From contig JARDYH010000001.1 in the NCBI GenBank assembly GCA_029215795.1, positions 230,295,654-230,359,653 of the forward strand: 64,000 nucleotides of DNA, written 5' to 3'. Below the pieces are notes generated by a model that was not told the DNA's origin, did not search any database, and worked only from the letters and a program-made list of their open reading frames with translations. Position numbers and translations under genes: made by a program. This DNA comes from Anniella stebbinsi (lineage: Eukaryota > Chordata > Lepidosauria > Squamata > Anniellidae). Below are positions 34,324-45,884 of this stretch, piece by piece (positions within the stretch are counted from its first letter, which is position 1; each line of letters opens with the position of its first letter).

Positions 34324-34603
34324 AGAAACTGCCAATTTGGATGGCTTTAAAGGGGGGTTGGATAAATTCCTGGAGGAGAAGGCTATCAATGGCTATTAGT
34401 CCTAATGGCTATGGTCTACCTCATTTCAGAGACAGTAAGCCTAGACATACCAGTTGCTGGGGAACATGGGTGGGAGGGTGTTGTTGCACTTGTGTCCTGC
34501 TTGTGGGTCCCTGGTTGACAGCTGGTCGGCCACTGTGTGAACAGAGTCCTGGACTAGATGGACACTTGCTCTGATCCAGCATGGCTCCTCTTATGTTCTT
34601 ATG
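34324..34603 (+). mobile_element. CR1-type LINE 3' end
   Basis: TTGGATGGCTTTAAAGGGGG and TTGGATAAATTCCTGGAGG encode the last residues of the CR1-type protein, then TAG at 34398-34400. The UTR carries GTTGCTGGGGAACATGGGTG and GGACTAGATGGACACTTGCT, and ends CTTATGTTCTTATG, a CR1-type terminal octamer. Antisense relatives: 39527-39830 and 54713-55211. Confidence 0.85.
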
Positions 34604-35644
34604 AAAGTTGTGGCTCCAGTTTTGCATGCCCCATCTGCAATAGAATATGTGCCCAGCCAGTTACACAGGGCTCAGATGATCACCATGAAACAGGTACAGC
34701 CAGATACACATTGGCAATATAGGTGGATTGTGTTTTATGCATGCAGATCTCTCTTTCTGGATCCAGGCAGTTGTTCATTATTTCAAATATTGAAGGAGGA
34801 TAGATACAACCCAAATTAGAGCCATTTGGGAGAAGAAATATTACAGGTTCCTTTCCTAATCAGAAATCTTTACAGAACAATACCCGGACAGAGGATCAGT
34901 ATGGTTCACTTCTTGCCACTAGAAGTAAAGGCAAACAGCAAAATATAAATGGCAAACAGAAAATGGTTAAGAAAAGTAAAGTCATTTGATAATGACTGAA
35001 TCCTGCAGGTTTAGAAACATTTCTTAAGCAATTTAACTACATATTCAATGCAAATTGCACCTCTGCGTCTCTTTCGAAAATGAATAATTTGGTGGGTACT
35101 TGTGTCAGAACAGAAGTATATTTATAACTTGAAGAGCATTATGTCCTTGCCTGAGCTGCACATTGATGGCTGACGACTTGTTCTGCATTAGCAACAAAAA
35201 GAGGAATGCTATGAAATGATCGAGATTTCACCTTGAGTTTTGTAAAGGCAACAGATGTTCATGTTCTAAATCAAGCATTGGGGAAGGTGGCTAATAGAAA
35301 GAAAGTAGCTGAAAACAATTTGTTCAGAGGCATGAGAAGAATCATTCTTTATAATGTTAAGGGACATAGCAGTAAAAGTAGGATCCTGTGTTTTGAGAGC
35401 GCCACATACATTTTTCTTACTGAACTCCATGTTTCATTGAACTAAGGTCTCCAGAACCACCCTGGGTCAGAAGCAAGGCAAATACCAATTGTTAATACCC
35501 GCTAGTATAAATTTAGGTCAGAGAAAAAAGTTTTGAAAGGTATTGTAAAAAGCAATGTATAATCACAGACCTGTTCACCAAGATGCCATCTGTCCAGTAA
35601 ACGCAGTGGGGAAGAAAGAGGCTGCTGTTCATTTGCATGTGCAA
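34604..35644. other. No recognised gene
   Basis: Unassigned. Frames of 70 to 72 codons lack family signatures. Confidence 0.5.
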
Positions 35645-35870
35645 AGTCATTTATTTCTTGATTTACATCATTTGTATTCTGCCCATTTAACAGTGTTCCT
35701 GTGGACAGTTAACAGTAAAAGTTAAAAATCGTAATAAAAAATAAAACAGAAGAAAATGGCCACAGTACAAAACCAAATACATAGATAAAGCCAGCAACGG
35801 GCAAACATTGCATCAACTCAGCAGAACTAAAAACATTAAAGAGCTTAACATTCTATTAAAATGTCTGGGG
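35645..35870 (-). mobile_element. Probable L2-type 3' end, antisense
   Basis: TTTATTTCTTGATTTACATC, then a TTGTATTCTGCCC phrase and a long A-rich segment with AAAACCAAATACATAGATAA resemble the reversed L2 UTR at 20410 and 60790. Heavily decayed. Confidence 0.4.
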
Positions 35871-36984
35871 AAATGATAGGGTGTTCAGCTGGCACTGAAA
35901 TGACCATAACGTAAGTGCCACTGTGGAGAGGGGGACACAGAAATGGCCAAGTGCATTTTGGAGGAAAAGTGAGCTTCGTCTGTGCTGTCCTGTCAGATCT
36001 CTGAAAGAGAAATAATAGTATTTTTCACAGTAATGCTTCCATCCTGAATACATGTTTTACTGAAGTTCATCCTATTGATTTTGATCGAGTCAAGTAAGCA
36101 CAGTTAGGATTGCAGCCTAATGACTCAGTTATATTTGCACACGAAGAATGCTTTTCCTTGTAGTAAATATGCAGGTTGACCGATAGGTGGGACAAACTAC
36201 CTGTCTACAGCAAGCCCTTCGCCCTTTTTCAGTGTCACTGATGGTATTCCTCCCCCCAAAAGACTTTCTTTTCTCCACAGCATCTCATGGGGTTTGCTGC
36301 AAAGTTTGTTCAAAAGTTTATTATGACCCCAGATCCCTTCCATTGGTTTCAAACAGGCTTTTCCATTTGATGGTAGTGCTATTGTCATATTATCTTGTGA
36401 AATCATTGCTGTCATCAATGTTCGCCCATTTCATGTTCTTCTTGCTTATGCAGTTTCATTCGGTTACCCAAGAGGCACATTGACCTTTTTCATGCTCTTT
36501 TGAAAAGAGAGCTACGTGCATTCAAAGGACAGCTATGTGCATCCAAAGAATAAATGCAGGGCACATTCCTTTAAATTGGGTTTGGGATGCTCAGGTCATT
36601 GATCCATAAGCACTATTCTCTGTAGAACTGGTGAATTAAGCATTGGTGGTGTAGAGTTATTTCATACCAGAATGTCAGAAGCTGCTTGGCTGCCTACGTG
36701 CCAAGGCTGGGTGTCCTCCAGATTGCTGGAGATCCTGTCTCGATTCATGTACCAAAGTTTGAAGAGTCAAATTAGTTCTTAAAAGCTGTATTGGTTCTTA
36801 AAACCAAATAGAGATGAGACTCTCATCATAGATGTTTGGCTATCCAGAACAGGAAGAAAAGTTTTTGACACTCTGCAATGGTGTTCCCTAGTTCAATGCT
36901 CCCATAGGAGTGAAGAGCAGCCATTCAGCTCCATGGAAGAGGTTAAAAGAATGTGCTTGGGAGACACGATGGGCTTGCCACTCA
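35871..36984. other. No recognised gene
   Basis: A trace of the palindromic CCATTGAAC repeat at 36052-36115 (CACAGTTAGGATTGCAGCCT). Frames near 36187-36483 overlap on both strands. Confidence 0.5.
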
Positions 36985-38157
36985 TTGCTCAGCCCCGTGG
37001 ATTCTCCAGTATGGGGTTCCGCAGGGGTCAGTTTTGTCCCCCATGCTGTTCAATATCTACATGAAACCGTTGAGTGCAGTCATCCGGAGTTTTGGAGTGC
37101 GTTGTCATCAGTACGCTGATGACACGCAGCTCTATTTCTCCTTTTCATCTTCATCAGGTGAGGCTGTGGATGTGCTGAACCAGTGCCTGGCTGCGACAAT
37201 GGACTGGATGAGGGCTAATAAACTGAAACTCAATCCAGACAAGACTGAGACGCTGTTAGTGGGTGGTTCCGCTGATCGGATGGAGGGTGTTCAACCTGTT
37301 CTGGATGGGGTTGCACTCCCCTTGAAGGAGCGGGTTCGTAGCTTGGGGGTTCTCCTAGAACCATCTCTGTCACTTGAGGCGCAGGTGGCCTCAGTGGCAC
37401 GGAGTGCCTTCTACCAACTTCGGTTGGTGGCCCAGCTACGTCCCTATCTGGACAGGGATAACCTGGCTTCAGTTGTCCATGCTCTGGTAACCTCCAAGTT
37501 AGATTACTGCAATGCACTCTACGTGGGGCTGCCTTTGAAGGTGGTTCAGAAGCTGCAGCTTGTGCAAAATGCAGCAGCCAGATTGATAACTGGAACCAGT
37601 AGGTTCAAACATATAAGACCTACTCTGGCCCGCTTACATTGGCTGCCTGTATGTTTCCGAGCCCGGTTCAAGGTGCTGGTTTTAACCTATAAAGCCTTAC
37701 ACGGCTTGGGACCACAATACCTGATGGAACGCCTTTCCCGACATGAACTTACCCGAACACTACGTTCAACATCTAAGGCCCTCCTCCGAGTGCCTCCTCC
37801 GAGGGAGGCTCGGAGGTCAGGAACAAAAGAGAGGGCCTTCTCTGTGGTGGCTCCCCAATTGTGGAACGATCTCCCCGACAACATTGTTATCTTTTCGGCG
37901 CCAGATCAAGACTTTCCTCTTCTCTCAGGCATTTGGCAATATCTGAGGAGCCTGGGTTTGTTTTGTTTTGTTTTGTTTTTGTAGTTTTTGAAGTGTTGAT
38001 GTGGTTTTAAATGTATAGATTGTGTGTATGTTGTATGTTTTTGCTGTTTTAATTTTTGTATATTGTTTTTAATTGTTTTTAATCCTATGTAAACCGCCCA
38101 GAGAGCTTCGGCTATGGGGCGGTATACAAATGTAATAAATAAATAAATAAATAAATT
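36985..38157 (+). mobile_element. L2-type LINE, best-preserved copy
   Basis: About 1.17 kb, 5' truncated inside the reverse transcriptase domain. It carries the coding segment described in the next entry, a 3' UTR with an expanded TTTTG run (37962-37980), and the tail GGCGGTATACAAATGTAATA with TAAA tetramers. Compared with 21214-21778, a 17-bp segment is missing after CTCCCCGA (37871-37878), which shifts the frame before the C-terminus. Close similarity of the two copies implies recent activity. Confidence 0.95.
37010..37945 (+). pseudogene. L2 ORF2 fragment: reverse transcriptase C-part and downstream region
   Basis: Begins at YGVPQGSVLSPMLFNIYMKP (reverse transcriptase block preceding the active site), then YADDTQLYFS, the catalytic box with both Asp intact, then MDWMRANKLKLNPDKTE and RVRSLGVLLEPSLSLE. 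Downstream are the L2/CR1-group conserved blocks SKLDYCNALYVGLP, ARLHWLPVCFRAR and AFSVVAPQLWNDLPD. The endonuclease domain and first half of the reverse transcriptase are missing. The 17-bp deletion then shifts the frame; in the related copy the protein ends in QAFGNI. It would have copied L2 RNA at the target site; it is now inactive. Confidence 0.92.
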
Positions 38158-38409
38158 ACCCCATTGTTCTGAGCAGGACAGGGACAGGCTATGCTAACGG
38201 CCAGGGCCAGGGCCAGGCCAAGACGATTGTTGCCTGAAGCACATACAGGAAGGGTCCCCCTGACATTCCATGCAGAGGAGATGACTAGACTGGCACCTGA
38301 CTCTTACTTGAACACTGGTGACAGGTCAAGAGGCTTGTGTAGGGGTTATAGGACAGGCCATATGACACACACAGCTCTGTCCTTCAACACATCGCTGCTG
38401 CTGCTGCCC
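38158..38409. other. No recognised feature
   Basis: Short GGCCAGG direct repeats at 38199-38218; otherwise unassigned. Confidence 0.5.
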
Positions 38410-38475
38410 ACCTCCCCTTCCCCAGCATTTTCTGCCTGAGGTGGCTGCTTCACTCTGCCTAATGGTAGGGCTCAC
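38410..38475 (-). repeat. Dispersed repeat shared with 49708-49772
   Basis: CCAGCATTTTCTGCCTGAGG then TGGCTGCTTCACTCTGCCTA and ATGGTAGGGCTC are the complement of the GGGCTGGCCCTATCATTAGG... sequence at 49708. Family not identified. Confidence 0.55.
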
Positions 38476-38779
38476 CCCTGAACTGTGTCCTCAACTGCAG
38501 CCTATTTATTTTGTCATGTATCTCAATAGCTCTCAAGCCGTAGTACCATCTCTACCTTCAGATCCCGAGAAACTCTTGGTTTACCAATCCCCATGGCTAG
38601 GAACGTCTGGATTTTGGGAAGCCTATCCCACATGTGTTTTGTGAATTGTACAGTGTTGTTAGTTCCAGCATCCATCCACAGACTGAATTGATTCCCTCCT
38701 CCCTGTTATATGGAAAAAAACATAAATAATTTTGTAAGAATGCTCGCAACAATTTACATAATTTAAGTTAGTACATAAC

Positions 38780-39030
38780 ATTTTTGCATACTGGCCCCCA
38801 TTCCATTTGACTTTTCCCCACATATATTTTCCAGCATAGCATATATCCCAAGAGAACTTGTGTATTTTTCTGAGAATAAGTTTGCATACATTTTGGGAAA
38901 GTAAATACAAAATCTGAAAGTCTGCAGCCTGAGGGGGAGGGGCAGTCCGCAGTGGATTCCACAGGTCAGATTCTTAGAAATCCAAACTCATTTTAGTCCT
39001 TTCAAATTTCCCCAGCATCCCTACTCATAG
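38780..39030. mobile_element. Possible hAT fragment
   Basis: AT-rich segment with TTTGCATACTGGCCCCC and GCATACATTTTGGGAAAG, ending CCCCAGCATCCCTA, which would suit a TAGGGATG-type hAT terminus. No left end was found. Confidence 0.3.
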
Positions 39031-39526
39031 CTTTTAATTGTATGATGATACATGACAATTTCCAGCCTGGCCTTTGGTTTTGACACAAATGTTGGATACT
39101 AATGGGTAGAATCCATTTACACATAGCTAGCTAATGGGAACAATATTTTAACATTAAGTGAAATGGAGAGATTGTGACTGACAGATAATTCAAGTTGGCT
39201 CCCACAGTTTTAATGAGTCAGTCACTTAGTTCACAAGGTGAACTGATTTCATACATATGGATGAATGAAATCAGAGCCCCTCACTGATGTGTCTCCTTCT
39301 GCTTTGGTGTTGCACAAATGAGAAGGTCAGCCATGTTTGTTAATAATGGCTGAAATTTTTAATGATTTTGACGATGGTTAGCAAAGCCAAAACTCTGGTC
39401 AAAAGTGGAATTTTCTAGGCAAGCCATGGTAATTTGATGGGCTTGATTTCCAACATGGAGATTGTAGTTGGTCTGTCCTGTTCTCTCTGACAGATGCAGA
39501 GTTGAATTTGCATCCTGTCGAAAACC
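39031..39526. other. No recognised feature
   Basis: Unassigned. Confidence 0.5.
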
Positions 39527-39830
39527 TAAGAACGTAAGAAGACCAAAGACTTATTTAGTCTTATTTAGTTAGTTAGGCCAACTAGATGCCTGTGGGAAGC
39601 CCACAAGTAGGACATGAGTGCAATAGCACCCTCCTGCCCATGTTCCCCATGCCTGGTGTACACAGGCATACTGCCTCTGATACTGAAAATCTTATATAGC
39701 CATCAAGACTGGTAGCCATTGATAGCCTTATCCTCCATGATTTTGTCCAATCCCCCTTTTAAAACCATCCAAACTGGTGGCCATCAATGTATCTTGTGGT
39801 AGTATGTGCTTTGTGAAGAAGCAGTTGAAT
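39527..39830 (-). mobile_element. CR1-type LINE 3' end, antisense
   Basis: Starts TAAGAACGTAAGAA (the reversed CR1-type terminal octamer), then CTGCCCATGTTCCCCATGCC, GCATACTGCCTCTGATACTG and TTGTCCAATCCCCCTTTTAA. Same order as 54713-55211. A short duplication CTTATTTAGTCTTATTTAGT lies near the 3' end at 39550. Confidence 0.85.
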
Positions 39831-39950
39831 AGCTAGGCAGCAACCACAATAGCATATATATTTTACAGCACATTCCAGTGCACATTTACGTCTGCTTGTG
39901 ATTCCTAAAAGCAAAGATATACAAGACATTCCGGTGATAATTATAAACAC

Positions 39951-40000
39951 ACTTACTTGGGATTAAGTCCCATTGAACTCAATGGGACTTACTTCTGAGT
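39951..40000. repeat. Palindromic repeat, best copy
   Basis: AAGTCCCATTGA faces TCAATGGGACTT with the centre at 39965-39990, and the arms extend as ACTTACTTGGGATT against TACTTCTGAGT. This short palindrome recurs decayed at 7301, 29787 and 36052 and is probably a small DNA-transposon family. Confidence 0.75.
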
Positions 40001-40012
40001 GGACATGTACAG

Positions 40013-40861
40013 AATTTCATTGTCAGTGGTAATCACCATGGTGATCCAAGACCATAGGGTGGAGCAGAGGGAAAACTTCACAGAAATAAAGGCACATCCT
40101 TTTCATATACCCCCAAATGTTCTTATTGTGGTTTGATGTACAGTGCCAATAGTGTGCCTTTCATCAGGACCTGCTGGAGGTCTTGTTAGAATGAACATTA
40201 TTCTTCAAGTCCCAAATTGGTGCACACATCTATTGGCTGCTGGTTAAGCAGTGTAGTGCTGTTTCATAATTCTTGAATTGGCAATAATAAAAAGAGGTAT
40301 AGGTGGGGGGTGGGAATCCGTGCTCCTCTCCCAACTTTTCAAGGAGAAAAACTGTGTCAGCATGTCAACCACTCAAGTTAGATATGTTGCCATGGCGAAT
40401 GTGGAACCACAGTGATATCCATCTATAGGTAACAAAGTTATCAGGCATTTCCTGCTAGTGCTCTTGTACCTTTCCTCTGTTGCTGAGCTCGATAAGACGG
40501 CCGTTGCTGACATTTCTGGCAGCCGTTCAGAGTGGTGGTGGGGAGCTGTTGTATGCAATCATGACATGTCATTGAGAAATCTGACAGTGGAATTTTTAGG
40601 TCAGAAACCCAGCAGGTCCAGCAGGACACCGGTGAGATACATTAAACTAGCCTATCATACATGTCAATTTTCTGACACATTTTCCTCTAGGCAACCACTG
40701 TGGGGAACATAAGGAGGTTAGCGTCAATATTTTTGGTCCTGGGGGGAAGGGAATAAATAAGGGTGTGTGAAACAAATGCAGATAAATGAGACAAAGTATT
40801 GATTTTTTTAAGCATAAGAAAGCAATGTGTCTGAAGCCCTTCTACCCAAGAGTTTACAGCA
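40013..40861. other. No recognised gene
   Basis: Unassigned; frames near 40373-40712 lie on both strands. Confidence 0.5.
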
Positions 40862-40975
40862 CATTTTTCCAACTTGATGCCCTCTAGATGTCTTGGAGTA
40901 CAATACCCATTATCCCCCTGAGGGTGATGGGAGTCATAGTCTGATGGTGTCATGTTCCCCAACCTTGGCCTGTCC
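40862..40975. mobile_element. Palindromic hAT MITE, diverged
   Basis: AACTTGATGCCCTCTAGATG and TCTTGGAGTACAATACCCAT face GGGTGATGGGAGTCATAGTC and a GTTCCCCAACCTTGG end. Same arrangement as 19358-19496. Confidence 0.6.
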
Positions 40976-41313
40976 TCTGGCTCCAAAGAGGACTCAGTTG
41001 CAAAGGAGAGTCCTACTCTTGCTATGCCTCTACCTGACTCCTCAGATACAGAGTACCCTTTCCCATTACAACCTTCACCACCCCCACCCTGTAGAAGCTA
41101 GCGGCTACAAATCAGGCAGTAGCCCCTTAAGAAATAAGGGGGTGGAGCTAACTGCAGGTTTTGAGCTTCTGGCATTTATAAGGTTTCAGAAAGCCTTTGA
41201 GTCTCCCTGAGTCAACAGCTCTCCTTGATTTGAGTCTCAGCTAACCTGGAGCTGGCCAAGGTCCTGAAAGACCCTGTCTGGTCTAACCTTGCCTCAGCAC
41301 ACCAGATGCCATG

Positions 41314-41381
41314 GGACTTGATTCCACTTGAGCTGACCTGACGCAATTGGACTTGACCCCACTTGACCTGAACTGATTGGA
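41314..41381. repeat. Imperfect tandem duplication, ~36-bp unit
   Basis: GGACTTGATTCCACTTGAGC with TGACCTGACGCAATT is followed by GGACTTGACCCCACTTGACC with TGAACTGATT. It sits in the possible LTR-like stretch 41100-41400. Confidence 0.6.
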
Positions 41382-41419
41382 CATGATCAGGCTTCCCTGA
41401 TGGGGATCTTGCAGTGACC

Positions 41420-44400
41420 CTTCTTTCTTGTACATGCCTTGGTGGTTTTAGCTCCTCTAGGTGCCTTGGAGCAAGTCAGAGAGACACAACTGGAGGGTAC
41501 CAGATTGGGAAAGGCTGGGTTAATGTATTATTCTCCTTACAGTTGTAGGGCCTCTCTCAAAACAAGGCCCTTTTTAGAAAGGGTATCATTTTCATTTATT
41601 AGTGCTTTAATAAACCTTCTTAGTGTTTATCCAAAAAGTGCTTCATGTACATTACTCTCCAAATCCATATAACACTCCTGTATAATAGCCTAAATGTATT
41701 ATCTCTACATGGCATAAGGGACTGATATTGAGGGGCACTCACAATTTACACATGCCTACCTGTCCCTCACTCCCCTTATGCTGGCATAAGTCAACATTCT
41801 ACATGTGTGTGGGGGTGGGCGTGGGCAGGTGGGAATCATGCCAGCACAGTAAGGTTCTTAGAGCCTTGCACTAATGGAAAACTATTGTCAGTATAACCCA
41901 TATGATGGCAGGACTCTGCTAGTGCAAGGGGAAAATTGCATGCAATTTGGGGAAGGAACAAAGCTTAGATGGAATCCTACACTTGTTCAGGCTCATTCCC
42001 ATCCCATGCAATTGTAAGAAGTTACACCTGCAAGAGATCATGATAAAAACACTGCCATTGAAATCAAAAGGCAGCCATGGGGATTGTCCCCCACCTCCTC
42101 CTCCATTTTCTTTCAACAGCCACGATGGAGAGTAAGATTCCAACTAACTCTGTGTTCCATCACAGCACACTGCCAGGGGTGTGTAAGACCTAGCTAGGGA
42201 ATCGTGCTTTTGTACATTGAAACACACTGGGCAACATCACGTTGTCCTCAAGAACACAAGTGGGGACTTGGTGAGGATACACAGATGAGAAAGGATGCTA
42301 CACAAACAACAAACAGACTAGCTTAGAATAAAGTGTAAAGGACCTATTGTTAATACTTGCTACTCAGAATCCTTATATAGCTACACAATGTTGAATTTTG
42401 TTCTGATTGACCTAGGGCTGAGTCCAAGCCCATGTCTGAACACTTAGGCAGGTCACCTGATCTCAGTCTTACAACCCTGTCCCTAAAATGGGAATACTAA
42501 TTGTCCTCCATATTGGCTGATTAGAATGATAAAAGTGATAGTGACTGGGTGATCTTATTCAAATAGTGAAATGGCAACTACAGTTATAGAGGTTAGATTC
42601 CATTGTCTGACAGATCATACATCCTCTGTAGAAAAAAATGTCTAGGATTATGAAACCAATAATAGTCTTCTTCATTTATGTGCCCAGTGGATTCCAAGGC
42701 TAGATCTACATGAGGTGCCTTTTATTGGTACCAGCTGGTTCCCCACGAACACAGTTCATGGACCAAAGTCAAATCTAATGAAAGGTTTAACTTAACTAAA
42801 AGCATACAGAGACTTTTTAAATGTTATTTTGTTAAATTTAACACCTAGAGAATTCCTTTCTGAGCAATAACTAAACTTTGATTGGGTTACTTTTAACTAT
42901 AGATGTCTCTTAATCCCTTCATGATTGGTAACAGGCTGCACGTGACTGGCATATCATTGTACTTTGGCCTGCACTTGTATTTATAAAGGTGTACAGGGAC
43001 TTTTTGTGTGTTCACATTTTGTTTTGCTACAATTTGCAATTAATTATGTTTAATTATACTCAACATTTTTGATATTAAAATTAAAACTTGATAGCACATT
43101 ATTATAGAAGATAGCCTATTAAAAAAAGGGAAAAAAGAAGCTTTATGGACATAAATAAACTCCCGACTTTTATTATAGTGAAAACTGCTGTTATTTGTGG
43201 AATCTGCATGTCAAGAATTTTCCAGTGAAGTATGTTTCATGAGAATTGGTCAACGGGAAGGCTGTCAAAAAGGGATGACCAACTAACTCCCAACTTTGAA
43301 TCAAATAAGATTGAAGTGCACTGATAAATGTTGGGACATATTACACATTCTGTATACCACTTTTCTAGTATACCACTATTTATTCCATATTATCCAAAAT
43401 ACCACAACAGATGTCATTGTGTGTGCTATGAGGTATAAATGTGCAAGAAGGATATAGGATCACCATGATGGGATTGTATCAATATGACACAAGGCTTACA
43501 TCTGGCCCAGGTCAGTGTATTCCTGTATTCTATGTCATTGAGAGGTTACACTGGATGAGCTGTAATAGCCAAAACACAAGTTTTACTCCTTTTTATTGGT
43601 TATTGATTCAGCCAAACTCCAGAACTGCAATCATAAGGACAATTCTGTTGGCAATTAATTCAGTAGCAAAATTCAAACAAAGTTCAATGGAATTAATATT
43701 CCAGGTGCAGAGTTTTCTTCTTCCCATACTTTAAATTCCCTTAATCATGACGTGGATAGCATTCAGCCTTGTTTGATTTCCTCTTTGAATTGTCTTGTTC
43801 TCTTCCCACAGGGTCTAGCCAACTAAGTCTTGAAATGGTTGGAAAAGGCACTTCCACTAGACAGAAGCAGCAATAATCAGACACTTCCCAATATGTGCGT
43901 ACAGGTGGGCAGGTGTAATTTTGCCTCAGCTAGACATTACCCTCTGACTGTATCCATAATGGATTTGAAGTCATAGCCAGAAACATTGACCTTAAATAGA
44001 AGTCTGCATTTCAGTCTTTCAGCTGAAAGGAGCTGCCATTTGGAATTAGCAACACTTGATCAGCAATGGGGCTGGGCAAATCTCTTCACCCTTGGGAAGC
44101 ATCTTGTCTTGATTTATAAAGGTAAGTCATGGCTGTTTTATATGTGAAAAGTCCAATACCAATTTGGTAGCATGTCAGAGGAAGCCTTTGATGCTTTGAC
44201 AGAGAACTCCTATGCATATCTGCTCAGATGTAAGGCCCAGTGAGTTTGACAGTACTTAATTCCAGTAAGACCGCAGCCTGAGTCTGTCATCAAGTCTGCT
44301 TCAGAAGATGGAGTTGGCTGGAAAATAATAATACTGGACAATGACACTATGTGATGAAGTCTTGAAATCATGAGTTTTATGACTTCTGGCTTCCCTCCTT

Positions 44401-44929
44401 TCACAGAAGGAAAGTTGTACCAATGAAAGGACCCCTTCAGTGAATGCAACTCTGCTTCCTTGAATGGGAGCTCCTTCCATTCATAAAGCAACAAGGTTGG
44501 ACATTGCCATATGTGTCTGTCAGTTAAAATTTACATAATCATAAAGCACTCAATTTAGTAAAGTCAACTTAATTGCTTCTAGACGACCCCATCTTTTAAG
44601 CTGACCATGAAGCTGTGATGGCTAAATTGATCTCATAGTCAGAACCCAGATGTTCCTACCAGAGCACACTCTTGCCCACCAGTTAGGAAAGTGTAATGGA
44701 AGGTCAATTACAATGAATCAAATAACATAAAGGGATACAAGTATCTGCATTTGTGCCCATCTAAACAATACTGCATTGGGGTTAGAATACGACAATTTCA
44801 GAGTAATTTCTCAGTGTCCATAGCTTTAGTGCTTACCTTACTGAAAGCAGGCAGCTGATTGTGTGTGAGTGTGTGCGCACATGCTCTTTATTTTACATTT
44901 ATCCCATTCTCTCAGGTTTCTTATACTTC
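41420..44929. other. 3.5 kb without a recognised gene
   Basis: No element ends, RNA genes or credible exons found. A (GT/GC)-rich patch precedes 44881. Frames up to 97 codons lack family signatures. Of the unassigned stretches this is among the largest and least repeat-like, so conserved non-coding elements are possible but not visible from one sequence. Confidence 0.5.
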
Positions 44930-45557
44930 CTGGGGCTCATCTTGATGATGGTGCTTTGGCGCCGTGAGCCGCCAAAGCCCCACATTTGTGCTCCTTCACA
45001 TAATCTCCATGCAAAGGAGCGAGTGCGGGGATTTTCTTACGAGGAGGAGGAGCGGCCATGCACCAGGTGCCCGTGCCTCCTCGGGTCCCAGGGTTTTATT
45101 TTGCATGTTTAACCTTTGCTTTGGAGGAGGAGGCATGCCCACACCTCTTCACATCCCAGGTGTTTCTTGTTTGTTTTGCTTTTTACCTTTTTTCTGCCTT
45201 CTCCCCTTGCCAGGGAAACACGGAGTCAGGCCAGCAGCCATTCGGCTCACTGGCCCACCCCCTGTCCCTGTCCCAGCTGGGCGACCAATCAGGGGTCGCC
45301 ATCAGCTGGGGCATACCTTGGATGCAGCTTCGAAGCAAGGCGACAGATGGCAAATGCCATCATCGCCTTGCTCCAAGATAAAAAAAGTCGCGGTAAGTAC
45401 CCGACTATTTAAATACAGAGTTTTGGGGGTTTGCCCCTGGATGGGTTCGCGAAGGCGGTTGTGTCATGTAGATGACATGCTGTCACTGAGGATCCACCCC
45501 GGGACATACCCCTTTTCAAGACAAGCCCCTGGAAAGCCCCCTAGAATGATGACTTAA
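44930..45557. other. GC-rich block with hairpins, probable DNA-transposon remnant
   Basis: GC-rich between AT-rich flanks. GCTTTGGCG faces CGCCAAAGC at 44952-44977, and GCAAGGCGA faces TCGCCTTGC at 45336-45372. A 197-codon frame (44964-45557) and two others of about 100 codons share the same DNA in three frames, none with family motifs, as expected from GC-rich repeat. Ends not defined. Confidence 0.35.
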
Positions 45558-45560
45558 CCA

Positions 45561-45693
45561 GGGCAGGATCTATACTACTGCTTTAAAACAGTTTATAACA
45601 GTTTTGACAACTGTTGGGGGCCAGGACACACTCCATATACAGTTTTCAAAACGTTTTCAAAGTGTCATATCCTGCTTGGTGTAGAGCTGACCC
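45561..45693. mobile_element. MITE of the GGATCTACACTRCTGYTTTAAA family
   Basis: GGGCAGGATCTATACTACTG at the left faces CTTGGTGTAGAGCTGACCC at the right; interior GTTTATAACAGTTTTGACAA, then CTGTTGGGG. Relatives: 57146-57245 and 63849-63997. Confidence 0.6.
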
Positions 45694-45876
45694 AGGACTT
45701 CCTCCCTCAGGGCTTTCCAGGGCTACTGCCTCCTGAGTGCCTGAAAGAAGAGGGAGGCATTCTTATTTTTCTTTCGTTGTTAAAAGTCCTTTTAACAAAA
45801 AGAAGAACAGCAATGATAACTTCTCACTCAGCTTTCAGCAGGCAGCAGCACTGAATGCCCCAAAGGAGGAGGCCAT
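45694..45876. other. No recognised feature
   Basis: Unassigned short spacer containing GTTAAAAGTCCTTTTAAC, a perfect 18-bp palindrome at 45779-45796. Confidence 0.5.
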
Positions 45877-45884
45877 GGTTAAGT

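Noticed and set aside
44964..45557. 197-codon frame, the longest one outside LINEs and beginning with Met.
   Set aside because: Two other frames are open over the same DNA, composition is GC-biased, hairpins are present and no domain is recognisable.
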